Origin: Sphingobium amiense
GTDB taxonomy: Bacteria; Pseudomonadota; Alphaproteobacteria; Sphingomonadales; Sphingomonadaceae
Direction of reading: 5' to 3'
Assembly: GCF_003967075.1 (NCBI RefSeq)
Contig: NZ_AP018664.1
Span: forward strand, 3,746,001-3,810,000
Length of the DNA: 64,000 nucleotides
Every line of letters begins with the position of its first letter. Within the stretch, counting starts at the first letter, position 1. Of the stretch, positions 1 to 8,242 are shown one piece after another. Both the position numbers and the translations under genes were made by a program. The notes beneath the pieces are model-generated. The model was not told the origin of the DNA. It searched no databases and saw only the letters and a program-made list of their open reading frames with translations.

Positions 1-2
1 GC

Positions 3-62
3 GCCTTTGGCGGCGCGATTGTGGGCGTGGGCGGCGGCGGCGGATCGAACTACACATCCTGA
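3..62 (+). CDS. C-terminal end of an upstream gene (partial)
   Basis: An open frame enters from the left edge and stops with TGA at 60-62. It encodes a Gly-rich tail (AFGGAIVGVGGGGGSNYTS). The same strand and 72-bp gap to the barrel gene suggest it may belong to the same operon. Nineteen residues are too few to assign a family, and a polysaccharide export protein at this place would only be a guess from context. The frame may also be chance. Confidence 0.3.
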   Translation, partial: AFGGAIVGVGGGGGSNYTS

Positions 63-134
63 TCCTGCGCCATTTCATCAGTTTCGGCCACATGTTCGAT
101 TGATACCAACAAAAAAGAACGGCAGGGAGCGATT

Positions 135-1433
135 ATGACTAAGGGGGTTTTCGCAGCCAGCCTGCTTGCCTTGAGCACGGCGATGATACCGACGCTGGCA
201 ACGGCGCAGTCGGAAACATTGCTGTTGCAGCCAAGTATTCCGCCCGATTTCGACCGTGACCGGAATGTCAGCGTCGTCGAGCGGCCCCGCCCGGACTATG
301 ATCCGCTGGGCTGGCGCGCCGGCTCTTTCATCATTTTGCCGCAGGTCCAGTTGGGTCTGGGATACAGCGACAATATCTATCTGGGCCGCGGCGACAAGGT
401 CGATGCGCCCTATCTCTTTGCCACGCCTTCTGTCCGCGCGACGAGCGACTGGGACCGGCATCTCGTGCAGTTGCGCGGTTCCGGCACCATCCGCCGCTTC
501 ATCGGCGAATCCGCCCGCAATGAGGATGTGTTTTCGCTGGGCGGAACGGGACGATATGACCTCAGCACCGACATGGCGGTGACGCTGGAAGGGCAGTTCG
601 CCCGCCAGTTCGAATCGCCACTGTCAGGCGAAATCGAAACCGACAACAGCGCGCTGTCGCATTATGACACCGCAACCGTCGCACTGCGCGGAGAATATCG
701 CGCTGGACAGGTCCGGGCGGTTCTGGCGGTCGATCATTCGGTGTTCGACTTCGCGAAGATCAAGTTTCCGGACGGCACCGAGCGCAACCAGCGCTTCCGG
801 GACCGGGATATCAACCGGGTGACGGGCCAGTTGCAATATGCCTTCACGCCCAGCACGGGCCTGTACGGGCAATTATCCTACGGCCGTACCAATTACGACA
901 CGGCTTTCATCGGCGGCGTCGAAAATCGCGATTCCAACGGCGTGCGTGCGCTGGCGGGTCTCAATGTCGACATAGCAGGCTTCCTGCGCGGCATCGTCGG
1001 CGTCGGCTATCTGTGGCGCAACTATGATTCGCCGCTCTATCGCGACGCGAAGGGTTTTTCGGCCGAGGCGAAGCTGGAATATTTCTTCAGCCCGCTGACC
1101 ACCTTCACCCTGACCGGGCGACGCGTGATCGAAGACAGCTCGCTGGGAACGGTGGACGCCTATTTCGACAACCGCATCGGCTTGCGGGTGGACCACGAAC
1201 TGCTGCAGAACCTTATTTTATACGGTCAGGCAGAAGCCGCATTTCAGGACTATATCGGCACAAAACGAAAAAACGATATCTATCGATTCACCGGAGGGGG
1301 GCGGTACCTCGCCTCGCGTACTTTCGGGATAGAGGCGGGGCTGTCCTACGGCAAACGAAAGACGAACACGGTCGAGTTCGGTCGCAACTATGGTGAATTC
1401 CGGATGCAGGTCGCGCTGATTATCCAGCGTTGA
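135..1433 (+). CDS. outer-membrane beta-barrel protein (BBP2-type) of the exopolysaccharide locus
   Basis: This 432-residue protein has a cleavable signal peptide (about residues 1-24, ending ATA before QSE). A long series of alternating amphipathic strands follows, rich in aromatic and Arg residues and typical of an outer-membrane barrel; the last residues (QVALIIQR) look like a closing strand. Barrels of this kind (putative beta-barrel porin 2) accompany Wzc-like kinases in alphaproteobacterial capsule and EPS loci, where a role in polymer passage or secretion is proposed but not proven. AGGGAG lies 5 bases before the ATG. The chain-length kinase follows after 50 bases on the same strand, so the two are probably cotranscribed. 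The family call is by pattern only. Confidence 0.8.
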   Translation: MTKGVFAASLLALSTAMIPTLATAQSETLLLQPSIPPDFDRDRNVSVVERPRPDYDPLGWRAGSFIILPQVQLGLGYSDNIYLGRGDKVDAPYLFATPSVRATSDWDRHLVQLRGSGTIRRFIGESARNEDVFSLGGTGRYDLSTDMAVTLEGQFARQFESPLSGEIETDNSALSHYDTATVALRGEYRAGQVRAVLAVDHSVFDFAKIKFPDGTERNQRFRDRDINRVTGQLQYAFTPSTGLYGQLSYGRTNYDTAFIGGVENRDSNGVRALAGLNVDIAGFLRGIVGVGYLWRNYDSPLYRDAKGFSAEAKLEYFFSPLTTFTLTGRRVIEDSSLGTVDAYFDNRIGLRVDHELLQNLILYGQAEAAFQDYIGTKRKNDIYRFTGGGRYLASRTFGIEAGLSYGKRKTNTVEFGRNYGEFRMQVALIIQR

Positions 1434-1483
1434 TCCGTCCCGGACACAGGCGGCCGACCCAGACGAATTGAGGTGGATTAAGG

Positions 1484-3616
1484 ATGGAAATCGTTCACAC
1501 TGCCGACGCCCAGGAAGGAAAATTTTCCGACCTGGTGCTGGTGATTACGGATACGATTCGACGTCGATGGATCACCATGGCGATTGTGTCGGGGATCATC
1601 CTGGCGCTGGGCGTGACGGGCATCTTCATGCTCACGCCGAAATATACGGCGACCGCGCGCGTGCGCATCGACCCCTACCGCAATCCGCTGGCTCAGACGC
1701 AGGCGGACGCCCAGCAGAGCCTGAGTTCCGAAGCGATCGAGACCGAAGTGACCGTCATCAGCTCGCTCGATCAGGCGCGGCTGGTGGTGCGCAAGCTCAA
1801 GCTCGACCGCGACCCGGAATTTGCGGAGAAGGTCGACACATCGGCCGAAGCCGCAACGCTGAGCGCGGCCGACCGGGAAACCGCCATCGCGCGCCAGTTG
1901 CTCCAGAATCTGTCGGTAGGCCGTGAGAAGCTGACCTATATTCTGGGTGTGAGCTATCAGTCGACGGACCCGAACAAGGCGGCGCTGATTGCGAACGCCT
2001 TTGCCGAAATCTATCTTCAGACCAAGACGGGATCGCGCGTCGGGAACGCCGAGCGGCAGACCGAATGGTTCAACCAGCGGCTTGCGGCGCTGGGCCGCGA
2101 AGTCAATGCCGCCGACGCGGCTCTGGCGCAATATCGGGCGCGCGCCGGTCTGACGGAAGGGTCGACGCCCGGCAGCGCAGGCGGCACCATGGTGGATCAG
2201 CAGGTCGGGCCGCTTTCCTCGCAGCTCGCCACCGCCGAATCGGAAGCCGCGGCAGCGCGCGCGTCGCTGAGCGCCGCACTGACGCAAATCTCGCGGGGCG
2301 GCCTCGATTCGGTGTCCGAAGTGCGTATGTCCAACGTGATCGGCGATCTGCGCCGCCAGCGCGCCGACATCCTGCGGAACATGGGCGAGGTGCAGGCGCG
2401 CTATGGCGAGAAGCATCCCGAAAGCGTCCGTGTCCGCGACCAGTTGGCCAGCGTCGATCAGCAGATCACCGACGAAGCGCAGCGCGTGATCGGATCGCTG
2501 CGCGCCAACGTCACCTCGGCCGAGGCGCGTGCCGCCAGCCTGCGCGCTTCGATGAACCGCCTGGAGGGTGAGCGGGCGGACAATACCCGCAACGCCGTGA
2601 TCGCCGAAGGGCTTCAGCGCGAGGCAATGGCCAAGCGCACCGCCTATGACCGCATGTCGCAGATGGCGCTCGAAAGCTCGCAATCGGCACAGAACCAGAT
2701 CGCACAGGTGGTGATCGTCGATCGCGCCGAACCGCCGCTGAACGCCAGCTTCCCCAACAAGCCCGTCTTCGCGGCACTGGCGCTCATCGTCGCGCTGGCC
2801 GCTGGCGCCGGCACCATCGCGGTGCAGGAAATGCTGGTGAAGGGGCTTCGGTCGGTCGAGGACGTCGAAAATCTGCTCGGCATTCCGGTGATCGCTGCGG
2901 TGCCCAAGGTGCCCAAGTCGCTGAACCCGGCCGATCTGCTGCTGGAAAAGCCGACGTCGATGTTCGCCGAATCGCTGCGCATCGCCCGTGCGTCGATCCT
3001 GGGCGTGAACGCCGCGCGCCAGCCAAAGGTGATCGCACTCACCTCCGCGCTGCCCAGCGAAGGCAAGACCACCACGGCGCTCGCCTTCGCCCGCACGCTG
3101 GCGATGAACAATGCGCGCACGCTGCTGCTCGAATGCGACGTGCGCCGTGCGGCGCTGCGCCCGCTGGTGTCCAATCCGCAGGACAGGCCCGGCATCGTCG
3201 AGGTTCTGCATGGCGAAGCGACGGTCGCGCAGGCCATCCAGCCGGGCGATGTGCCCAATCTCGATCATATGCTGGTGCGCGAACCCTATTTCAGTTCGGA
3301 AGATCTGTTCGGTAATGGCGGCATGGAGCGCGTTCTTGAGGAAGTGCGCGGCAAATATGACCTGATCGTGCTCGATCTGCCGCCGCTGGTGGGGCTGGCC
3401 GATGGCCGCTTCCTGGCGGTGCAGGCCGATGTGACCGCGCTCATCATCCGCTGGGATTCGACGCCGGGCCGCGCGGCGGCGTCGGCGCTGAGCTGGCTGA
3501 AGTCGGACGGCGCCAACCCGGTCGGTGCGATCTACACCATGGTCGATTCGTCGGCTGAAGCGATCGGCGGCCTCTATTACAGCAAGAAATATTCGGCCTA
3601 TTATTCGCAGAGCTGA
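1484..3616 (+). CDS. polysaccharide chain-length regulator fused to a BY-type tyrosine kinase (Wzc/ExoP-like)
   Basis: This 710-residue inner-membrane protein controls polymer length and export in Wzy-type systems. An N-terminal Wzz domain has TM1 at about residues 29-50 followed by KYTATARVRID. A long periplasmic, coiled-coil-rich region (about 190-400) leads to TM2 (about 423-448). The cytosolic kinase follows: Walker A SALPSEGKTTT (about 519-529), Walker A' as LLLECDVRR (about 545-553) and Walker B LIVLDLPP (about 626). The C-terminus is a Tyr cluster, GGLYYSKKYSAYYSQS, with five tyrosines that would be autophosphorylated. The first acidic residue of motif A' is Glu instead of the usual Asp. 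Length is normal for a fused Wzc. Identification is firm; which polymer it serves is not known. Confidence 0.95.
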   Translation: MEIVHTADAQEGKFSDLVLVITDTIRRRWITMAIVSGIILALGVTGIFMLTPKYTATARVRIDPYRNPLAQTQADAQQSLSSEAIETEVTVISSLDQARLVVRKLKLDRDPEFAEKVDTSAEAATLSAADRETAIARQLLQNLSVGREKLTYILGVSYQSTDPNKAALIANAFAEIYLQTKTGSRVGNAERQTEWFNQRLAALGREVNAADAALAQYRARAGLTEGSTPGSAGGTMVDQQVGPLSSQLATAESEAAAARASLSAALTQISRGGLDSVSEVRMSNVIGDLRRQRADILRNMGEVQARYGEKHPESVRVRDQLASVDQQITDEAQRVIGSLRANVTSAEARAASLRASMNRLEGERADNTRNAVIAEGLQREAMAKRTAYDRMSQMALESSQSAQNQIAQVVIVDRAEPPLNASFPNKPVFAALALIVALAAGAGTIAVQEMLVKGLRSVEDVENLLGIPVIAAVPKVPKSLNPADLLLEKPTSMFAESLRIARASILGVNAARQPKVIALTSALPSEGKTTTALAFARTLAMNNARTLLLECDVRRAALRPLVSNPQDRPGIVEVLHGEATVAQAIQPGDVPNLDHMLVREPYFSSEDLFGNGGMERVLEEVRGKYDLIVLDLPPLVGLADGRFLAVQADVTALIIRWDSTPGRAAASALSWLKSDGANPVGAIYTMVDSSAEAIGGLYYSKKYSAYYSQS

Positions 3617-4319
3617 TCGCGTCGCACCGCGCCGGTCCCGGCGCGGTGCCTCCTTTCGCAGGAGGGGCGGAGCGGTTCGCCTGCCTCTCCTGACGATAGT
3701 CGCTCTGGCAGCGGCGATGGCGCTGCTGATTGCGGGCTGGCTGGGTCTGCGGAGCGAGATGGTGATCGCGCAGTCGGTCGCACGCCTGCAGAGGCAGGCA
3801 GTGAGCCTGCGCAGCGAGCGGCCTTCGCCCGAGCCTGACCCCGATCTTCCCGCCGACAAGCCGCCCCGCGCCCTGCTGGCCGACGCCCTGTTCATCGCGC
3901 AGCAGCACGCCACGGCTCCCGCGCCGACGCGGCGCCCGGCGCTGATCGCGGCGGACGAGACGGTGGCGGATGTGACGGCGCGCAGGCCGCATTCCGCCGA
4001 TGCCTGGGTGATTCGCGCGCTGCTGCGTTCCCAACTGGCCGGCGAAGGCGATGCTTCGGCCATCGACGCGCTGGCGCGGAGCTATCGGGAAGCGCCATTT
4101 CTCTATCGGGCGGCGGAATGGCGGGTCGGCTATGGCGCGCGTCAATGGGGGCGGCTCGACGCGGGCAGTCAGGCACGGCTCATCAACGAAGCGCTGATCT
4201 ACGGTCAGATCAACGGATCCGCCCGGCTGCAGATGTTCGCGCAGATCCGCGACACCGACGCCTATGCCCCCGTGCTGTCCGCGTGGCACCGCCTGCAACT
4301 GCGGCGCGCGCTACGCTGA
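3525..4319 (+). CDS. membrane-anchored protein of unknown function downstream of the BY-kinase
   Basis: I do not recognise a named family. The frame has one hydrophobic segment (LPLLTIVALAAAMALLIAGW, about residues 53-72), then a Pro-rich linker and a soluble helical domain (about 95-264) that resembles TPR-like helices. The start is uncertain. The only ATG upstream of the membrane segment is at 3525, which overlaps the kinase gene by 92 bases and gives an odd Arg-rich leader. The next ATG (3717) lies inside the membrane segment. A strong AGGAGGGG at 3660-3667 precedes an in-frame CTG at 3681 but no standard start. It probably belongs to the same operon as the kinase and may assist assembly. 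The end overlaps the convergent ligase gene by 9 bases. Confidence 0.7.
   Translation: MRSTPWSIRRLKRSAASITARNIRPIIRRADRVAPRRSRRGASFRRRGGAVRLPLLTIVALAAAMALLIAGWLGLRSEMVIAQSVARLQRQAVSLRSERPSPEPDPDLPADKPPRALLADALFIAQQHATAPAPTRRPALIAADETVADVTARRPHSADAWVIRALLRSQLAGEGDASAIDALARSYREAPFLYRAAEWRVGYGARQWGRLDAGSQARLINEALIYGQINGSARLQMFAQIRDTDAYAPVLSAWHRLQLRRALR
3624..3649 (+). terminator. 12-bp perfect hairpin just after the BY-kinase stop codon
   Basis: GCACCGCGCCGG (3624-3635), a TC spacer, then CCGGCGCGGTGC (3638-3649) form a perfect 12-bp inverted repeat 7 bases after the kinase TGA. No T-run follows, so it is not a classical intrinsic terminator. A second small stem (CCTCC 3649-3653 with GGAGG 3661-3665) follows at once and would mask the Shine-Dalgarno-like AGGAGG. 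A transcript-processing or attenuation element is equally possible. Confidence 0.5.
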
Positions 4320-5675
4320 CGCCACTCCATGCTCCCTGAGTTTGAGCGCGCGGCCCCACAGCAGACCGGCAAGGAATAAAGTGAGAAGCACGACCGCCGG
4401 AACGTCCAGCGCGATGTCGACGGTGGCGCAAAGAAGGATAGCGACCACCAGCGCGAAGGTGCCCAGCGTGTCCATCGGCAACGATCCCCGCCACGCGAGC
4501 CGTGCGACGGGGTACAGGATCGCCCAGCCCGCCCAGACCATCAGGAAAAGATAGGGAAAGCCGCCCGCCAGCGCGATCTGGAGGAACAGGCTGTGCGCGG
4601 AATTGACGAACCACAGCGACCCGGCAGTCAACGGGTCGTCGAGCGTCGCCGCATTGAGCGTCGGGAAGGAGCCGGGGCCGTAACCCTGAAGCGGCGAGGC
4701 AGCGGCAAGGTCGAAATAATGGTCCCACATCATCGAGCGCACCAGCGCTTCCGATCCCAGCGTGTCGAACCGGGCCAGCAATGGTCCCGACAGCCACCAC
4801 AGCAGCGCTGCGACCAGCAGGCCGAGCAGCGGCCAGACCCATGACGGCGCGATCGCGCGGCTGCGCCGGCGCCTGCGCCGCCGGAGCAGCGCCGCCAGCG
4901 AGATCAGGAGCGCGACGGTGACAACGATGGGGAAGCGCGCGGCGGTCAGGAGCAGTGCGATGGAGGCGATGGCCATGACGCTGACGGCGAGGGCGAGCGA
5001 GAGATTATGCAGGCCGTCCTTCCGTTCGCGCGCGCGCCGGCGGGCAAGGATCGCCAGCGCCGTGGCCTGAAGGATCGCGCCGCCCGCCAGCGCCGCCGTC
5101 ACGTTGACATTGCTGACCATCCCGGCGAAGCGGCCTCGCCGGCTGACCGACCAGTAATCGAGCGCCGATGTCCCCGGTCCCGCCACCCACATCAGCATTC
5201 CGATGAACAGCGTCGCGCCGATGCACAGCAGAACCAGCCGGATCGTGCGTTCCATGCGGACCCGGTCGGCGCCGATGATGCTCCCGCCGATCAGCGCGGC
5301 GAGGCCGCCAAACCATGCCATCAGCGCGGGGCCGGCGAAATCGGGCGCATAGGGCATGGGGATGGCGGGCGAAAGGCCGATGCCTCCCGCGCCGAGGCTG
5401 AGCCACAGGCCGGCGAGCAGGGCGGGAATGAGGACGGGTTTTCTCTGCCGCCAGAAATAGGCATCGGGTCGCGCGTCGATCAGAAGGGCGGCGAGCAGCC
5501 CCGCCCCGAGCATCGCAGCCACCGTTTCCCCGGCGGCGTCGTTGAGACCGTTGAACGCCAGCCCGATGGTCATCGCCAGCGCGCTGAGCAGCGGCGCGGC
5601 CTGCCGCACGGCCGGCGGAATGCGGCGGCGCGAGACCAGAACCGGAAGCTGGGCGCGATACTCCGCCTCCGCCAT
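4311..5675 (-). CDS. O-antigen ligase/polymerase-family membrane protein (Wzy/WaaL-like) 1
   Basis: This 454-residue polytopic protein has about 10-12 hydrophobic segments and a periplasmic loop in the C-terminal half containing LVRSMMWDHYFDLAAASPLQ and GYGPGSF. That arrangement is typical of the O-antigen ligase/polymerase family (Wzy_C, PF04932), whose members polymerise or transfer lipid-linked glycans at the periplasmic face. An unusually basic RRRRRRRRSR stretch (about residue 270) probably faces the cytosol. Its ATG overlaps the TGA of the BNR-propeller gene by one base (TGATG), so translation is coupled. It is the last gene of the 9594-to-4311 operon. Whether it is a polymerase or a ligase cannot be told from sequence. 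Confidence 0.85.
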   Translation of the reverse strand: MAEAEYRAQLPVLVSRRRIPPAVRQAAPLLSALAMTIGLAFNGLNDAAGETVAAMLGAGLLAALLIDARPDAYFWRQRKPVLIPALLAGLWLSLGAGGIGLSPAIPMPYAPDFAGPALMAWFGGLAALIGGSIIGADRVRMERTIRLVLLCIGATLFIGMLMWVAGPGTSALDYWSVSRRGRFAGMVSNVNVTAALAGGAILQATALAILARRRARERKDGLHNLSLALAVSVMAIASIALLLTAARFPIVVTVALLISLAALLRRRRRRRSRAIAPSWVWPLLGLLVAALLWWLSGPLLARFDTLGSEALVRSMMWDHYFDLAAASPLQGYGPGSFPTLNAATLDDPLTAGSLWFVNSAHSLFLQIALAGGFPYLFLMVWAGWAILYPVARLAWRGSLPMDTLGTFALVVAILLCATVDIALDVPAVVLLTLFLAGLLWGRALKLREHGVASA

Positions 5676-8242
5676 CAGCGCCGGACTTTCGCGCAGTCAT
5701 TTTCGTCCCGATCGTCAGGCGGCGTGCAGGCAGCAGGCTCGCCATAGACCCAGCCCGATCCCACGAAGCCCAGATACACGCGGCCGAACACGTCCTTGTC
5801 CCCCTCCATCACCTTGATGCGGTCCAGCCGGCCCAACGGGAAAGCGGCGATGCGCTGCCAGCTTGCGGCATTGTCCGTCGATCTCCAGATGCCATAGCGC
5901 CCGTCCTTGAGAGCGGACAGGAAAATGGTGGGATAGCTCGATCCGCTCGCCGCCTTGCCGAAAGCGATGTCGTCAGCCCGGTCGATGCCGGGCACGACCT
6001 GCCAGCTTGAGCCGCCGTCGGTCGAGCGGCGCAGGCGGGCGTCGCCCTGATGCACGGCGGAGGTGAAGAAGAGGTGCCCCGCCTGCCCAGGCACCGCGCG
6101 CAGCTTGGCGGCGTAAGCGCTGCCGGGCGCGACTTCGCCGTAGAAGCGGCGGTCCCATGTCTGGCCGCCATCGGTGGAGCGCCACAGCCCGGCGAGCGCT
6201 TCGTTGGGAGCATCGCCGGAATGCAGCAGGTAGAAAGTGTCGGGCAATACGCGATCCGCCGCCAGCGACCTGCGGGCGAGATGGAATGCGCTGAAGGAGC
6301 CGGTGTTGGGGCCGCGCTCGCCGGGCAGGACCACGCGCTGCCAGCTCTTGCCCCGGTCGCGGGTGTAGAAGGGAGACCGGTTGAAGGCCGGAACCCAGAC
6401 GATGGATCGGGTGTCGTTCGCCGCGACGGCGATCGTCCCGAACGCCATGCGCCATGGATCGTCGGCGCGTGTACCGGGTGGCTGAGGAAGGGCGGGGAAG
6501 CGGGACCAGTTGATCCCCCCGTCGAGGCTGTATCCGGCCAGCACCGAATCGCCATCCTCCGCGCAGCAGCCGGTGCGGGTGTCCGACGCGTTGGTGACGA
6601 TGAACCGGGGGTCGGCGGGACTCCAGTCCAATGCCTGCGCAGCGATGATCATCCGCTCTTTCGGGCCGTAGGTCGAGGAGAAGCGGTCGAGACGGCTTTT
6701 GACGTGGATGCCGAAATCCCACATGGCGAACAGCGGCGGACCGCCGGGCGGCTGGATCGCGTCGTTGGCAACCGTTTCCTCGATACCGCGCACCTGACTG
6801 ATGAGCGTGAGGGGGCCGCATCCGTCCTTGAGGTCGGCGAAATAGGGGCCAGTCCCTGCATTGACCCAGAGTCGCCCCTTGCGCGCCGGATCGAAGGCGA
6901 TGGACCCTACGGCGAAGTAGGAGGAGTTGGCGATGCGCAGCCAGGCTGGTTCCCGCTCACCCGGCGCCGAGGTGCGGTTGACGCCCATCCATGCCCGCCC
7001 GCCGTCGGTCGAGCACCATGCCCGCCCGCCTTCATCCATCAGGTAGAGGCGATTGGCGAAGGGATCGGCGGCGATTCCGGCGAAGGGCGCGTTCGGCGCG
7101 GAGGGACCGGGTGAGGCCCAACGGCCATCGCGCCAGATGGACAGCGCCTGCGCCTGCGAATCGATGATGTAGAGGCTGCCGTCGCGTCCCTGCGCGAACT
7201 GGCGGCCCTGACGCGGGCCGCCCACAGCGCTGAAACGCATGGTGCGCGGGTCGGCGATGAAGACGCCGCTGCCGGGCACCGCGGCCCAGAGGCGGCCCCT
7301 GTCCGCCCTGCCCCGTCCAAACCAGAGGATGAGGGCAGGCGGCGTGTCGTTCGCTTTGCCGGATGTTCTTGCCGGGGGCAGGCCGGTGGCGGGTTGCCAT
7401 CGGGCGCCGCCGTCGCGCGAGAAAGAGAGGCCGCGCTGCGGTGAGCCGAAGGCGACGAAATCGGGGTCATCCGGCGCGACGGCGAGCGAACTGGCGTGAT
7501 TGCGATAAGGTCCGTTGGCGTCGAGCGGGCCGGGGAAATCATTGTTTCCTGTAGCCGTCCAGTGCTGGCCAGCGTCATCGGAACGGAAGATGCGGGTGTC
7601 GGCCGCCATATAGAGCCGGTGCGGATCGGAAGGCGCGACCGCGATCTCGAAGACGCCGAAGGTTGCGCCTGCCTGCTGGCGGTAGGCGGGCGGCATCGAC
7701 TGTGCGGTGGTCAGCAATTCCCAGCGATCGTGCTGCGCGTTCCAGCGATAGGCGCCGTGCACATCCGACCGGGCGACCTGCGTCACCCCCTTTGCGTCCC
7801 AGGCCGATCCGTTGATGAAGCCGCCGCCGCCGATCGCGACGGGCGCCCAGAGGTAGGTCTCGCCCTCCACGGGGCCGCTGGACTGCGCCGCGGCCGGTGG
7901 CACCTGAAGCGCGATCGAGCCTGCCAGCGCGCAGCGGGCATTGCGGACGATGCGCATGAGCGGTTGCAGCATGACACGCTGGGACAGGGGGCCAAGATCC
8001 GGCGTCGCACATTCGCCCGCCGTCAGCGCGGATGGCGTGCGCGACGCGATCCGCTGAATGCCGATGACGGTCAGGATCAGGAGCGCCGCCAGCGCGGCGA
8101 GCATCGCGCCACGTCTGGAAAAGCCCAAAGGCCAGATCGTCCATCGCGATCGGGCCGGAGGCAGGGGGACGAGCATGGACGGCCGGGATGGGGCCGTCAG
8201 GTCCGGCAACAGGCCGACAGGTTGGCTGCGTGCCGCTACCAC
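5675..8242 (-). CDS. membrane-anchored BNR/Asp-box beta-propeller protein (sialidase/VPS10-like fold)
   Basis: This 855-residue protein has a single N-terminal membrane segment (about residues 46-63) after a short cytosolic tail; the rest should be periplasmic. At least seven Asp-box motifs of the form S-x-D-x-G-x-x-W are visible, such as FRSDDAGQHW, WRSTDGGQTW, RRSTDGGSSW and WRSTDNAASW. They mark one or two beta-propellers as in sialidases, Vps10 proteins and photosystem assembly factors. The GTG start at 8242 overlaps the upstream polymerase stop by 7 bases and has GGCGGAG 5 bases before it. Its placement between two Wzy-like genes suggests a glycan-binding or glycan-processing role in the same assembly, which is inference. 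No complete sialidase catalytic set was recognised. Confidence 0.85.
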   Translation of the reverse strand: MVAARSQPVGLLPDLTAPSRPSMLVPLPPARSRWTIWPLGFSRRGAMLAALAALLILTVIGIQRIASRTPSALTAGECATPDLGPLSQRVMLQPLMRIVRNARCALAGSIALQVPPAAAQSSGPVEGETYLWAPVAIGGGGFINGSAWDAKGVTQVARSDVHGAYRWNAQHDRWELLTTAQSMPPAYRQQAGATFGVFEIAVAPSDPHRLYMAADTRIFRSDDAGQHWTATGNNDFPGPLDANGPYRNHASSLAVAPDDPDFVAFGSPQRGLSFSRDGGARWQPATGLPPARTSGKANDTPPALILWFGRGRADRGRLWAAVPGSGVFIADPRTMRFSAVGGPRQGRQFAQGRDGSLYIIDSQAQALSIWRDGRWASPGPSAPNAPFAGIAADPFANRLYLMDEGGRAWCSTDGGRAWMGVNRTSAPGEREPAWLRIANSSYFAVGSIAFDPARKGRLWVNAGTGPYFADLKDGCGPLTLISQVRGIEETVANDAIQPPGGPPLFAMWDFGIHVKSRLDRFSSTYGPKERMIIAAQALDWSPADPRFIVTNASDTRTGCCAEDGDSVLAGYSLDGGINWSRFPALPQPPGTRADDPWRMAFGTIAVAANDTRSIVWVPAFNRSPFYTRDRGKSWQRVVLPGERGPNTGSFSAFHLARRSLAADRVLPDTFYLLHSGDAPNEALAGLWRSTDGGQTWDRRFYGEVAPGSAYAAKLRAVPGQAGHLFFTSAVHQGDARLRRSTDGGSSWQVVPGIDRADDIAFGKAASGSSYPTIFLSALKDGRYGIWRSTDNAASWQRIAAFPLGRLDRIKVMEGDKDVFGRVYLGFVGSGWVYGEPAACTPPDDRDENDCAKVRR

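Noticed and set aside
1478..4063. A long minus-strand open frame opposite the BY-kinase gene
   Set aside because: It is antisense to a gene with clear Wzz and kinase motifs, its product is Arg/His/Gln-rich without any domain, and long shadow frames are expected in GC-rich sequence.
4860..4900. Dense CGC/CCG-rich stretch suspected to be a DNA repeat
   Set aside because: It encodes the Arg run of the ligase-like protein and shows no repeat unit beyond codon repetition.
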